A stretch of 15,775 nucleotides of DNA from an uncultured Brachyspira sp. (lineage in GTDB: Bacteria > Spirochaetota > Brachyspiria > Brachyspirales > Brachyspiraceae), in assembly GCA_934725525.1 (NCBI GenBank), contig CAKVCG010000025.1, positions 1-15,775 of the forward strand. Reading direction: 5' to 3'. Both the position numbers and the translations under genes were made by a program. Shown here piece after piece: positions 6,501 to 14,335 of the stretch (position 1 is the first letter of the stretch; each line of letters begins with the position of its first letter). Under the pieces are notes generated by a model. The model had not been told where the DNA came from, made no database searches, and was given only the letters and a program-made list of their open reading frames with translations.

Positions 6501-7063
6501 AATGTTCCCCTTAAATCCTCATAAGGATTTCTCTTTAGAAGAATAGAATTTGTAATGAAAGCCCCGAACATAAAAATTAAAATTAAAGCTATATTTGAGC
6601 ATAATATTAAAAAAGCTCCGTTAAATACCTCCGACATTTCGATTCTTTCTAAAATAGGTCGGCTATATCTTACATATAAAATTGCAATTTCTATAATACA
6701 TATAAGAAAAGATATTAAAGGATATAAAAAACTCAATATTGTGTATAATTTTCTAACCGCTAATTTGGTAGAGCCGAATATTCTTAAGGTCGAGAACATT
6801 CTGCCGTTTTTTGAAAAAATATATATACTTAAAATGGAGGGTAATAATAAAGCTGAAATAAAGATAAAAATAAATAAAGAATAAATCGAAAATATTCTAA
6901 AAAAAGAAACCAATTCTCTTTGCATCAATATCTCATATTTCCATACCAAACTAAAAATCGAACTTATAACCATAAGCTGCGATATTATTATAAACATTAC
7001 AATTGAAAAAACCATGTTGCCTTTTATAATCTTAAAAGCGTAGCCAATAACCGAATTATACAC
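6497..7063 (-). CDS. Very small FtsX-like ABC permease
   Basis: This 188-residue membrane protein has four predicted helices, at about 17-40, 57-83, 108-131 and 147-171. FtsX-type hallmarks remain: a cytoplasmic segment after helix 2 reading RMFSTLRIFGSTKLAVRKLY (positions 88-107), like the ...LRxxGxxxxxIxxxx coupling region, and a C-terminal NPYEDLRGTL like the family's ...P.E.LR end. What is missing is the large extracellular domain that normally sits between helices 1 and 2: only about 15 residues are there, against about 100-200 in FtsX, LolE and MacB. The start is GTG at 7063, preceded by AGAGGA; no in-frame ATG lies close upstream. It overlaps the ATPase gene by four bases and is the only permease visible, so a homodimer is likely. 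Because the ends match the family core, it looks like a compact form rather than a broken gene. Confidence 0.75.
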   Translation of the reverse strand: MYNSVIGYAFKIIKGNMVFSIVMFIIISQLMVISSIFSLVWKYEILMQRELVSFFRIFSIYSLFIFIFISALLLPSILSIYIFSKNGRMFSTLRIFGSTKLAVRKLYTILSFLYPLISFLICIIEIAILYVRYSRPILERIEMSEVFNGAFLILCSNIALILIFMFGAFITNSILLKRNPYEDLRGTL

Positions 7064-7217
7064 TATATCCTCTCTACAAAACTATACTTAATACTTTAAC
7101 AATAATAAACTGTTCAAAAATATATATTGTAAAATTATATATCAATATTGATTTTATTTAAAGATTATATGCATAAAAAATTTAATATGCCGTTAATATT
7201 TATAAAAATATATTAAT

Positions 7218-7252
7218 AAATAGTTGAATAAAAACTATTTTTATAATATTAT
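7218..7252 (+). promoter_or_regulatory. Candidate aspartate kinase promoter with inverted repeat
   Basis: TTGAAT (7224-7229) and TATTAT (7247-7252) are 17 bases apart; a perfect TATAAT also sits at 7242-7247, only 12 bases from the -35. An 8-bp inverted repeat, AAATAGTT (7218-7225) and AACTATTT (7233-7240), overlaps the -35 and spacer and could be an operator. The rest of the 213-base divergent gap (7064-7276) is A/T-rich. I see no lysine riboswitch or T-box in it. Confidence 0.45.
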
Positions 7253-7282
7253 ATACGATAATTTTTATTTTGGAGAATGGCG

Positions 7283-8635
7283 ATGAAAGTTGCAAAATTT
7301 GGAGGTTCGTCTTTAGCCGATGCAAATCAAATAAAAAAAGTAGTCGACATTATACTTACCGATGATAAAAGACGAATAATAGTAGTTTCTGCTCCTGGAA
7401 AAAGACTTAAAGAAGACACAAAAGTAACCGACCTTCTTATCGCTCTTGCCGATTCGATACTTTCTGGAAATGACGGCAGCCATGAACTTAAAATAATAAT
7501 CGAAAGATTTAAAGGAATTATAGAGGAACTTTCTTTATCAAACGAACTTTTAGACGAAATTAACAAAGATATAAAATTGAGAATATCGGAAGACAAATCT
7601 TTATCCGTGAAATTTAAAGACGGCGTAAAAGCTTTGGGAGAAGATATAAGCGCAAAAATCGTGGCGGCTTATATTAACTCTTTGGGAACGAAGGCAAAAT
7701 ATGTGAATCCAAAAGAGGCGGGACTTTTTCTTTCGGAAGAATTTGGAAACGCTACGGTTTTGGAGAAATCTTATAAAAATTTATCGAAATTGAAAAACGA
7801 AAGCTCTTTAATAATATTCCCGGGATTTTTCGGTTATACGGAGAAAGGCGATGTTGTGACTTTTCCAAGAGGCGGAAGCGATATAACGGGGTCGATTCTA
7901 GCAAAAGCCGTCGATGCGGAAATTTATGAAAATTTTACCGATGTTGACGGAGTATTCGCGGCGTCTCCAATAATAATAGATAATCCGAAACTTATTGACG
8001 AATTCACATATAGAGAGATGCGAGAGTTGAGCTACGGCGGATTCAATGTTTTGCATCCCGAATCGCTACAGCCCGTTTATGAAGCGAATATTCCCGTTCA
8101 TATATTGAATACGAATAATACGGAATCAAAAGGCACAAAAATCGTAGCCGGAAGAGACAAAAGCAAAAATCCAATAGTTGGAGTTTCGGGCGAGTCGGAT
8201 TTTTCATGTTTGTATGTGAGCAAATATTTAATGAATAGAGAAGTAGGATTCGGCAGAAAACTTTTAGAAATAATAGAAAACGAAAACATACCCTATCAGC
8301 ATGCTCCTTCGGGAATAGACAATATTTCGGTAATCGTTAGAAATTCGGCAATAACCCCCGAAAAAGAAAAACGAATATATGAAAGAGTGAGAGACGAGCT
8401 TAAAGTAGATAATGTTTTTTTCGACCATGAACTCGCTTTAGTTATGCTTGTCGGAGAGGGAATGCAAGAGACTATAGGAACTTCCGCTAAAGCTATGCAA
8501 TCTATGGAAAAGGCAAAAGTTAATATAGAGCTGCTTAATCAAAGCATAAGCGAAGCGAGTATTATGATTGGCGTAAAACAGAAAGATTTGAATAAAGCGA
8601 TAAAATCTCTGTATCAAACTTTTTTTGAGAATTAA
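7283..8635 (+). CDS. lysC: Aspartate kinase
   Basis: Aspartate kinase phosphorylates L-aspartate with ATP, the first step towards lysine, threonine, methionine and diaminopimelate for the cell wall. With the start at 7283 it has 450 residues. The kinase domain shows KFGGSS (5-10), a GFFGYTEKGDVVTFPRGGSD stretch (about 181-200) and ENFTDVDGV (216-224), then REMRELSYGGFNVLHPESL (245-263). Two ACT domains follow (about 298-353 and 383-445), the usual site of feedback inhibition by lysine or threonine. No homoserine dehydrogenase domain is attached. ATG 7277 also lies in frame, but GGAG (7272-7275) would then be one base away. ATG 7283, with seven bases of spacing and the family-typical MKVAKFGG start, is much more likely. 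It stands alone, transcribed away from the ABC genes. Other aspartate kinases could exist elsewhere in the genome, so the symbol is functional rather than strict. Confidence 0.95.
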   Translation: MKVAKFGGSSLADANQIKKVVDIILTDDKRRIIVVSAPGKRLKEDTKVTDLLIALADSILSGNDGSHELKIIIERFKGIIEELSLSNELLDEINKDIKLRISEDKSLSVKFKDGVKALGEDISAKIVAAYINSLGTKAKYVNPKEAGLFLSEEFGNATVLEKSYKNLSKLKNESSLIIFPGFFGYTEKGDVVTFPRGGSDITGSILAKAVDAEIYENFTDVDGVFAASPIIIDNPKLIDEFTYREMRELSYGGFNVLHPESLQPVYEANIPVHILNTNNTESKGTKIVAGRDKSKNPIVGVSGESDFSCLYVSKYLMNREVGFGRKLLEIIENENIPYQHAPSGIDNISVIVRNSAITPEKEKRIYERVRDELKVDNVFFDHELALVMLVGEGMQETIGTSAKAMQSMEKAKVNIELLNQSISEASIMIGVKQKDLNKAIKSLYQTFFEN

Positions 8636-8649
8636 AATTTAGTTAATCT

Positions 8650-8707
8650 TTTATAATTTATGAATTCTTTATTTATAATTTACTTTTTTCATAATTTAAT
8701 TTATTAT
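8650..8707 (+). promoter_or_regulatory. A/T-rich promoter region of the GmrSD-like gene with direct repeats
   Basis: TTTACT (8679-8684) and TATTAT (8702-8707) are 17 bases apart and lie before an AGGAG site (8726-8730) nine bases from the ATG. The 11-mer TTTATAATTTA occurs at 8650-8660 and again at 8672-8682, exactly 22 bases apart (two helical turns); its core ATAATTTA recurs at 8691-8698. This could bind a regulator or be chance in A/T-rich DNA. Confidence 0.35.
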
Positions 8708-8739
8708 AGAGTAAATGTATTTAATAGGAGTTATTAAAA

Positions 8740-10776
8740 ATGAAAGCAAGCGAAGCGTCATTGTATGAATTCATTACGAAAAGCAATACTAAATTTGTTA
8801 TTCCCGTTTATCAGAGAAATTACGACTGGACGGATAAACATTGCAAAATTCTTTTAAATGATATAAAAGAAGCTGGGAAAAAGAATAAAAAACATTTTAT
8901 AGGAAGTATAGTTTATGTTAATGATGATATTGTTCCTATAACCAAAGGCAAAGAGTTGATAATTGTAGACGGACAACAGAGATTAACTACAATAATACTT
9001 ATATATTTAAGATTATATAAATTAGCGGACAAATTAAATGATAAAGCATTGAAAGAAGAAATTTTTGAATTATGCTTAATAAATAAACATGCAAAAGTAA
9101 AAAACGAAGAAGAAAAAATAAAATTAAAACCTACCGAAAATAACGATAAAGCATTAAAACACATTTATAAAGATAGTCCAATTAATTTTAAAGGGAAATC
9201 AAATATAATAGATAATTATATATTTTTTGAAAATAATATAACTGAAAATAATTATAAAGAAGTATTAGCTGGATTAGAAAATCTTATATTTGTCGATATG
9301 GCTTTAGGAAAAGATGACGACCCGCAAAGAATATTTGAAAGTTTGAATTCAACTGGACTCGATTTATCTCAAGGAGACTTAATAAGAAATTATATTTTAA
9401 TGAAATTAAATTCGCAACAACAAACGGACATATATGAAAAGTATTGGGAACATATAGAAAATGACGCTAAAGACGAAAGTATTAATAAGGATATGGTTTC
9501 AGATTTTATTAGAGATTTTATGACAAGCGAATATAATAAAATACCAAATAAAAATAGAGTTTATGAAGAGTTTAAACAAAAATATTCTATAGACAATTTG
9601 AATGAAATAAAAAACTATTTGGGAGTATTAAAAGAATATGCAAGTTATTATAATAAATTATTAAACCCTCAAAATGAAGATGATAAAAATATATCATTGA
9701 AACTTGAAAATATAAAATCTTTAGAGGTAAATGTATCTTATCCTTTTTTCTTAAAAATTTACAAAGATTATAACGACAAAGTTATAGATAAAGAAGAATT
9801 TATGCATATAATAAATTTAATCGAGTCTTTTGTATTTAGAAGGTTTATCTGCGATGTTCCAACTAACGCCATGAATAAAATATTTATGTCATTATATAGA
9901 CAAATAGATAAAAATAATTATATCGAATCATTGGAAAAACATTTATGTAATTTGAGAAGTGCTCAAAGATTTCCAAAAAATGATGAAGTGATTTCTAAAT
10001 TAAAAGAAAAAAATATTTACGAAAGTATAAATCAAAAAAGAAAAATGTATTTATTTGAAAAATTAGAACAGGGTTTAGGCAAAACATTTATTAATTTTAG
10101 TCAAACTACTTATACTATAGAGCATATATTTCCGCAAAAACCAGTAAAAGAATGGAAAAAAGAATTAAACCAAAAAGATTATGATATTATGCAAGAAAAA
10201 CTCCATACAATAGCTAATTTAACTATATCGGCAAATAATGGAGAACTTGGAAATAAAACTTTTAAAGAAAAGCAAGATATGAATGTAAATAACGGAGAAC
10301 AAGGTTATATATACAGTAAGCTATGGCTTAACGAATATTTAAAGCAAATAGAAGAATGGAAGCCAAAAAATATTGAAGAAAGATTTTTGAAAGTTTGGAA
10401 ATATCCAAATGTAATTATTACAAATGATAATGTTGAAGTAGATATATTTGAGGCAGACGACCCTACAGGTAAAAAATTGGAATATATCAAATTTAACGGA
10501 GAAGAATATAACGATATAACGGATGTATCAAAATTATTCTCTTTTATTTTAAAATATTATTACAGTGAAAAAGAGGAGTTATTTTTTACTGATGAAATTC
10601 AAAAAGTAATAAAAATAACAACGAATAAAAAAGAGCTTGTATCGGATTATCCTATACAATTAAGCGATATATATTATGCGGAAAATACTTATAGCAGCGA
10701 TAAAAAATTTGATTTGATAAAAAAACTTATTGATATATTTGATAGAGAGGATGAACTTCTTATAAAATATAAATAA
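8740..10776 (+). CDS. GmrSD-family DUF262 + DUF1524 (HNH) protein, likely anti-phage nuclease
   Basis: This single polypeptide of 678 residues combines both parts of the GmrSD type IV restriction family. The N-terminal DUF262 (ParB-like NTPase) domain shows IPVYQRNYDW (21-30), VDGQQRLTT (76-84) and FESLNSTGLDLSQGDLIRN (199-217). The C-terminal DUF1524 nuclease domain shows the HNH-type YTIEHIFPQ (458-466, His462), then NLTISANNGELGNKTFKEKQ (493-512). Residues from about 570 form an extra domain I cannot assign. Known relatives use NTP to cut phage DNA with modified bases (GmrSD) or sense phosphorothioate DNA (SspE). The target here is unknown, and no modification genes lie nearby. Catalytic motifs look intact. 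It stands alone between housekeeping genes and has fewer CG dinucleotides than they do, suggesting acquisition by transfer. Its ATG follows AGGAG (8726-8730). Confidence 0.88.
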   Translation: MKASEASLYEFITKSNTKFVIPVYQRNYDWTDKHCKILLNDIKEAGKKNKKHFIGSIVYVNDDIVPITKGKELIIVDGQQRLTTIILIYLRLYKLADKLNDKALKEEIFELCLINKHAKVKNEEEKIKLKPTENNDKALKHIYKDSPINFKGKSNIIDNYIFFENNITENNYKEVLAGLENLIFVDMALGKDDDPQRIFESLNSTGLDLSQGDLIRNYILMKLNSQQQTDIYEKYWEHIENDAKDESINKDMVSDFIRDFMTSEYNKIPNKNRVYEEFKQKYSIDNLNEIKNYLGVLKEYASYYNKLLNPQNEDDKNISLKLENIKSLEVNVSYPFFLKIYKDYNDKVIDKEEFMHIINLIESFVFRRFICDVPTNAMNKIFMSLYRQIDKNNYIESLEKHLCNLRSAQRFPKNDEVISKLKEKNIYESINQKRKMYLFEKLEQGLGKTFINFSQTTYTIEHIFPQKPVKEWKKELNQKDYDIMQEKLHTIANLTISANNGELGNKTFKEKQDMNVNNGEQGYIYSKLWLNEYLKQIEEWKPKNIEERFLKVWKYPNVIITNDNVEVDIFEADDPTGKKLEYIKFNGEEYNDITDVSKLFSFILKYYYSEKEELFFTDEIQKVIKITTNKKELVSDYPIQLSDIYYAENTYSSDKKFDLIKKLIDIFDREDELLIKYK

Positions 10777-10855
10777 TTAATATAAACTATAGATTAAATT
10801 ATAAATTTGTATATATTTAATAATATAAGTTATTTTATTTTAGGAGAATTTTATT

Positions 10856-12814
10856 ATGATGAACAAAAATTTAAAAGATAAAGATTATTTGGAACTTCTT
10901 TCAAAAAATTACCCAACTATAGACGATGCTTCGGTCGAAATAATAAACTTAAAGGCAATCTCTCAACTTCCAAAAGGCACGGAATATTTTTTAAGCGATA
11001 TACATGGAGAATCGGAAGGTTTTGAATATTTGCTCGGCACTTCTTCGGGCGTCATAAGAGAAAAAATAGAATTATTATTCAAAAATACTTTGCCCGAAAA
11101 CGAAAGAGTGGAACTTCAAATATTAATTGTCGACACGAAAAATCTTATAAATCAAAAATCGGTTAGAGAAGATTTTAACGATTGGTGCAGAATAACGATT
11201 TATAGACTTATAAGAATTTGTAAAGTGGTTATAAGCAAATATACTCGTTCAAAAATTAGAAAAAAAATGCCTTCAAATTTCGCCTATATATTGGATGAAC
11301 TTTTGCAAACGGGAGACGAAGAAAATAAAGAAAATTATTATTTTTCGATAATCGACTCAATAATAGAGCTTTCGGCGGAAGAAAAATTTATGATAGCCTT
11401 ATGTCAGCTAATTCGTCAATGTTCGGTAGACAGGCTTCATATAGTCGGCGATATTTACGACAGAGGACCGCATCCTGATAAAGTTATGGAAAGCATAATG
11501 AGTTTTAACGAAGTCGACATTGCTTGGGGAAACCATGATATTCACTGGCTCGGAGCTGCTAAAGGAAGTTTAATTTGCGTAGCCAATTCGGCGCGTCTTG
11601 CCATAAGATATAATAATTTCGATTTGCTCGAATACAGCTACGGAATAAATTTGCGCTCGCTTTCTTCTTTTGCAAACGAAGTTTATAAAGACGACCCTTG
11701 CGAAGTTTTTAAGCCTAACACTTTGGATAAAAATATGTATGACGAAGTGGATAAAGATTTGGCTGCAAAAATGCATAAAGCGATTTCTATAATTCAATTT
11801 AAATTGGAATGTCAATTAATAAAAAGGCATCCTAATTACGGGATGGACGAGAGAATTTTACTCGACAAAATAGATTATAAAAAAGGAACGATAAAAATTG
11901 AGGGTAAAGTTTACGAATTGAAAGATAAAAATTTTCCGACTATCAATCCCGAAAAACCGTTCGAGTTGACGGAAGAAGAAAACACTTTGATTCAAACTTT
12001 GGCGGCTTCTTTTATAAACAGTCCCGTTTTACAAAGACATACAAATTATATTTACGATAAGGGCGGAATATATAAAATATTCAACGGCAATTTGCTTTAT
12101 CACGGATGCATCCCAACGAAAGAGGACGGAACTTTTGACGATGTTTATATTGACGGACAATATTTATCTGGAATGAAATATTTGAAGCAAGTGGAAGATA
12201 AAGTGAGAAAGGCCTTTTACTGCGAAGTCGGAAGCGAGGAACAATTAAACGCTCTCGATTATTGCTGGTATTTATGGAGCGGTCCGAAATCTCCTCTATT
12301 TGGAAAAAATAAAATGACTACTTTTGAAAGATATTTTATTGAAGATAAAGCGACTCATAAAGAACATTACAATCCTTACTATTATCATATAGAACATAAA
12401 GAATATTGCAAAAGTATATTGAAAGAATTCGATTTGGATGTAGATAAATCGCATATCGTAAACGGACATGTTCCCGTAAAAACTCATAAAGGCGAAAGTC
12501 CGATAAAAGGCGAAGGAATACTGCTCGTTATAGACGGCGGATTATCGAAAGCATATCATAAAAACACTGGAATCGGCGGATATACTTTAATATCGAATTC
12601 TAATGTTATGATTATTGCCGAACATCGTCCTTTTGCGGAAGTCGTGGAATCTGGTTTTAAAATCTCTCCGAAAACTACGATAGTGGAAAGATTTAATAAA
12701 AGAATCACGGTTGGCGAAACTGACACTGGAAAAGCGCTTTCAAAAAGAATTTCTGATTTATCCGAACTTTTGGACGCCTACAAAAGCGGAATGGTAAAAG
12801 AGAAGAGAGAATAA
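10856..12814 (+). CDS. fbp: Fructose-1,6-bisphosphatase, class III
   Basis: This enzyme hydrolyses fructose 1,6-bisphosphate to fructose 6-phosphate, the committed step of gluconeogenesis, in the cytoplasm. It belongs to the class III (firmicute-type) family, unrelated to E. coli Fbp and built on a calcineurin-like fold. At 652 residues it matches the usual length of about 640-670. Metal and phosphate motifs appear in order: FLSDIHGE (45-52, Asp48 and His50), VGDIYDRGPH (197-206), WGNHD (224-228), YHGCIP (415-420), NGHVPVKTHKGESP (536-549) and VIDGGLSKAYH (558-568). AGGAG (10842-10846) lies nine bases from the first of two adjacent ATGs, so the first is used. No clear promoter stands out in the 79-base A/T-rich gap upstream. 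The following 140 bases hold only weak inverted repeats. Confidence 0.97.
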   Translation: MMNKNLKDKDYLELLSKNYPTIDDASVEIINLKAISQLPKGTEYFLSDIHGESEGFEYLLGTSSGVIREKIELLFKNTLPENERVELQILIVDTKNLINQKSVREDFNDWCRITIYRLIRICKVVISKYTRSKIRKKMPSNFAYILDELLQTGDEENKENYYFSIIDSIIELSAEEKFMIALCQLIRQCSVDRLHIVGDIYDRGPHPDKVMESIMSFNEVDIAWGNHDIHWLGAAKGSLICVANSARLAIRYNNFDLLEYSYGINLRSLSSFANEVYKDDPCEVFKPNTLDKNMYDEVDKDLAAKMHKAISIIQFKLECQLIKRHPNYGMDERILLDKIDYKKGTIKIEGKVYELKDKNFPTINPEKPFELTEEENTLIQTLAASFINSPVLQRHTNYIYDKGGIYKIFNGNLLYHGCIPTKEDGTFDDVYIDGQYLSGMKYLKQVEDKVRKAFYCEVGSEEQLNALDYCWYLWSGPKSPLFGKNKMTTFERYFIEDKATHKEHYNPYYYHIEHKEYCKSILKEFDLDVDKSHIVNGHVPVKTHKGESPIKGEGILLVIDGGLSKAYHKNTGIGGYTLISNSNVMIIAEHRPFAEVVESGFKISPKTTIVERFNKRITVGETDTGKALSKRISDLSELLDAYKSGMVKEKRE

Positions 12815-12955
12815 TTATAAGCGGTTTCATGTGAGCGATTATAACGAAACTTTGACAAGGCAAGATTTTATTAATCCTTTAATATATTATTATACTTACA
12901 AATATAAATCAATAAGAGTGGAATAATTTCATTTACCTATCTATTAAGTCTTTTA

Positions 12956-13020
12956 TATTGACAAAAAGAACTTGTTATAATATCATATTTATGAATTGAT
13001 ATTTGATAATTTTGTCAATA
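12956..13020. repeat. 11-bp inverted repeat bracketing the rpmF promoter
   Basis: TATTGACAAAA (12956-12966) is repeated as its exact reverse complement TTTTGTCAATA at 13010-13020, with 43 bases between. The left copy contains the -35 box; the right copy lies in the 5' leader just before the rpmF SD. The centre of symmetry (12988) falls near the expected transcript start. It could be a paired regulator site, or a leader structure if transcription starts upstream. Confidence 0.55.
12958..12986 (+). promoter_or_regulatory. Promoter of the rpmF-plsX operon
   Basis: A consensus -35 TTGACA (12958-12963) is 17 bases from TATCAT (12981-12986). An extended -10 TGT-TATAAT (12973-12981) overlaps it and could act without the -35. 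Either choice places the transcript start near 12988-12993 and gives a leader of about 50 bases. The rest of the fbp-rpmF gap (12815-12955) is A/T-rich, with no gene or clear terminator seen. Confidence 0.65.
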
Positions 13021-13041
13021 AATTTTTTAAGGAGTTAATAA

Positions 13042-13236
13042 ATGGCTGTTCCAAAGCATAGAAAATCGAAATCAAAAAAATTGTCGAGGAGAGCGGCAAA
13101 CGAAAAAAGATTTTTAGGTTCGTTGTCGATATGTCCTCAATGCGGAGCCGAAAGAATGCCTCATAGAATTTGTCCCGAATGCGGTTTTTATAAAGATAGA
13201 GTTATAAAAGCTCCGAAATCCCAAAACGAAGGATAA
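13042..13236 (+). CDS. rpmF: Large ribosomal subunit protein bL32
   Basis: This 64-residue basic protein is bL32 of the 50S subunit. It starts MAVPKHRKSKSKK, the conserved N-terminus, continues with SRRAANEKR, and holds a zinc ribbon with CPQC (31-34) and CPEC (44-47), so this is the zinc-binding (C+) form. AAGGAG at 13029-13034 lies seven bases from the ATG. It leads an operon with plsX (32 bases on) and the FabH-like gene, the arrangement found widely in bacteria that links ribosome and lipid synthesis. The yceD (DUF177) gene that often precedes rpmF is absent; fbp is there instead, 227 bases away. Confidence 0.98.
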   Translation: MAVPKHRKSKSKKLSRRAANEKRFLGSLSICPQCGAERMPHRICPECGFYKDRVIKAPKSQNEG

Positions 13237-13268
13237 AAAAACTATAATAAGATAATTCGGGAGTTTTA

Positions 13269-14288
13269 ATGAATTTAGCTATAGATGTTGCAAGTGGCGA
13301 AAAACCTATAGAGGAATTGGTAGGCGGAGCTATCAAATCTTTATCGTTGAATGACGATGTTAATTTGATATTAGTCGGCGGAGAAAAAAATATAACTCGA
13401 GCTTTATCAAAATTAAAATACGATAAAAATAGAATAGATATAAAACATACCAATCAAATTATAGATATGAACGAAAGTCCCTCCGTTGGAATAAAACATA
13501 AAAAATACGCGTCCGTATTGGTTGCGGCTCGTTTGGTTTCAAATAAGGAAGCGGAAGGTTTTTTCTCGCCTGGAAATACAGGAGCGACTTTAGCGGCGGC
13601 TTTAACCGAAGTTGGAAGAATAAAAGGCGTTATGCGTCCTCCTTTGGTTTCCACTCTTCCTAAAATGGGGGGCGAATTCTGTATGATGGATATGGGAGCA
13701 AATGTCGATTGCACTCCCGATTATATAGCGCAGTTTGCCGTTATGGGCAGAGTTTTTGCAAAAAGATTTTTGAAAATAAATAACCCAAGAGTAGCACTTT
13801 TGAATATCGGGGAAGAAAACAGCAAAGGAAATGCCGAAACTAAAAAATTCTTTGAAAGACTCGAAAAAGTAAAAAAAATTAATTTTATCGGAAATATTGA
13901 ACCAAACGATATGTTAAAATCGGATTTTGCGGATGTCGTAATTTCGGACGGTTTCAGCGGAAATTTGGTTTTGAAGACGATGGAAGGCACGGCGACTCTT
14001 ATGGTTAATCTTCTTAAAACGGAAATCAAAAAAAATCCAATAAGTATTATGGGCGGGCTTATGATGAAACCCGTTTTTAATAGTTTGAGAAATCAAATGA
14101 GTTCCGATTCGGTAGGTTCGGCGATACTTTTGGGGTTAAATGGCGGAGCTTTCGTAGGACATGGAAAGACGGGCGGAAACGGAGTGAAAAATGCCGTTTT
14201 GAATATGTATGATTTTTTGGACGCTAAAATCAACGAAAAAATAGCTAAAGAACTTTACGAATCTGGAGTAAAGAGAAGAATTTTTTAA
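13269..14288 (+). CDS. plsX: Phosphate acyltransferase PlsX
   Basis: PlsX converts acyl-ACP and phosphate to acyl-phosphate, the acyl donor for PlsY in phospholipid synthesis, at the inner face of the membrane. The 339-residue protein keeps the family signatures: SPGNTGATLAA (100-110), RPPLVSTLPKMGGE (123-136), MDMGANVDCTP (140-150), PRVALLNIGEE (173-183), FIGNIEPNDML (206-216), VISDGFSGNLVLKTMEG (224-240) and ILLGLNGGAFVGHG (286-299). The N-terminus departs from the norm: where most PlsX proteins have (L/A)DxMGGDxxP, this has IDVASGEKP (5-13), with the second Gly-Asp replaced by Gly-Glu and one residue fewer. GGGAG at 13259-13263 is five bases from the ATG. It lies in the rpmF operon, 47 bases before the FabH-like gene. 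Confidence 0.94.
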   Translation: MNLAIDVASGEKPIEELVGGAIKSLSLNDDVNLILVGGEKNITRALSKLKYDKNRIDIKHTNQIIDMNESPSVGIKHKKYASVLVAARLVSNKEAEGFFSPGNTGATLAAALTEVGRIKGVMRPPLVSTLPKMGGEFCMMDMGANVDCTPDYIAQFAVMGRVFAKRFLKINNPRVALLNIGEENSKGNAETKKFFERLEKVKKINFIGNIEPNDMLKSDFADVVISDGFSGNLVLKTMEGTATLMVNLLKTEIKKNPISIMGGLMMKPVFNSLRNQMSSDSVGSAILLGLNGGAFVGHGKTGGNGVKNAVLNMYDFLDAKINEKIAKELYESGVKRRIF

Positions 14289-14335
14289 TTCGTAAATTTA
14301 AATTAAGACATGAAATTATAAAAGGAAAATTTTAA

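Noticed and set aside
7064..7276. Lysine riboswitch or T-box before aspartate kinase
   Set aside because: The gap is nearly all A/T, with no conserved G/C-rich riboswitch core or T-box sequence; only a short inverted repeat was seen.
7277..7282. ATG 7277 as the aspartate kinase start
   Set aside because: Only one base separates it from the GGAG site; ATG 7283 has normal spacing and the family-typical N-terminus.
12815..12880. Terminator after fbp
   Set aside because: TTATAA copies at 12815 and 12839 are self-complementary, but the stem has several mismatches and no T-tract follows, so it is not called.
13454..14029. Two minus-strand frames of 86 and 102 residues
   Set aside because: Both are antisense to well-conserved plsX sequence and show no motifs; they reflect codon bias of the real gene.
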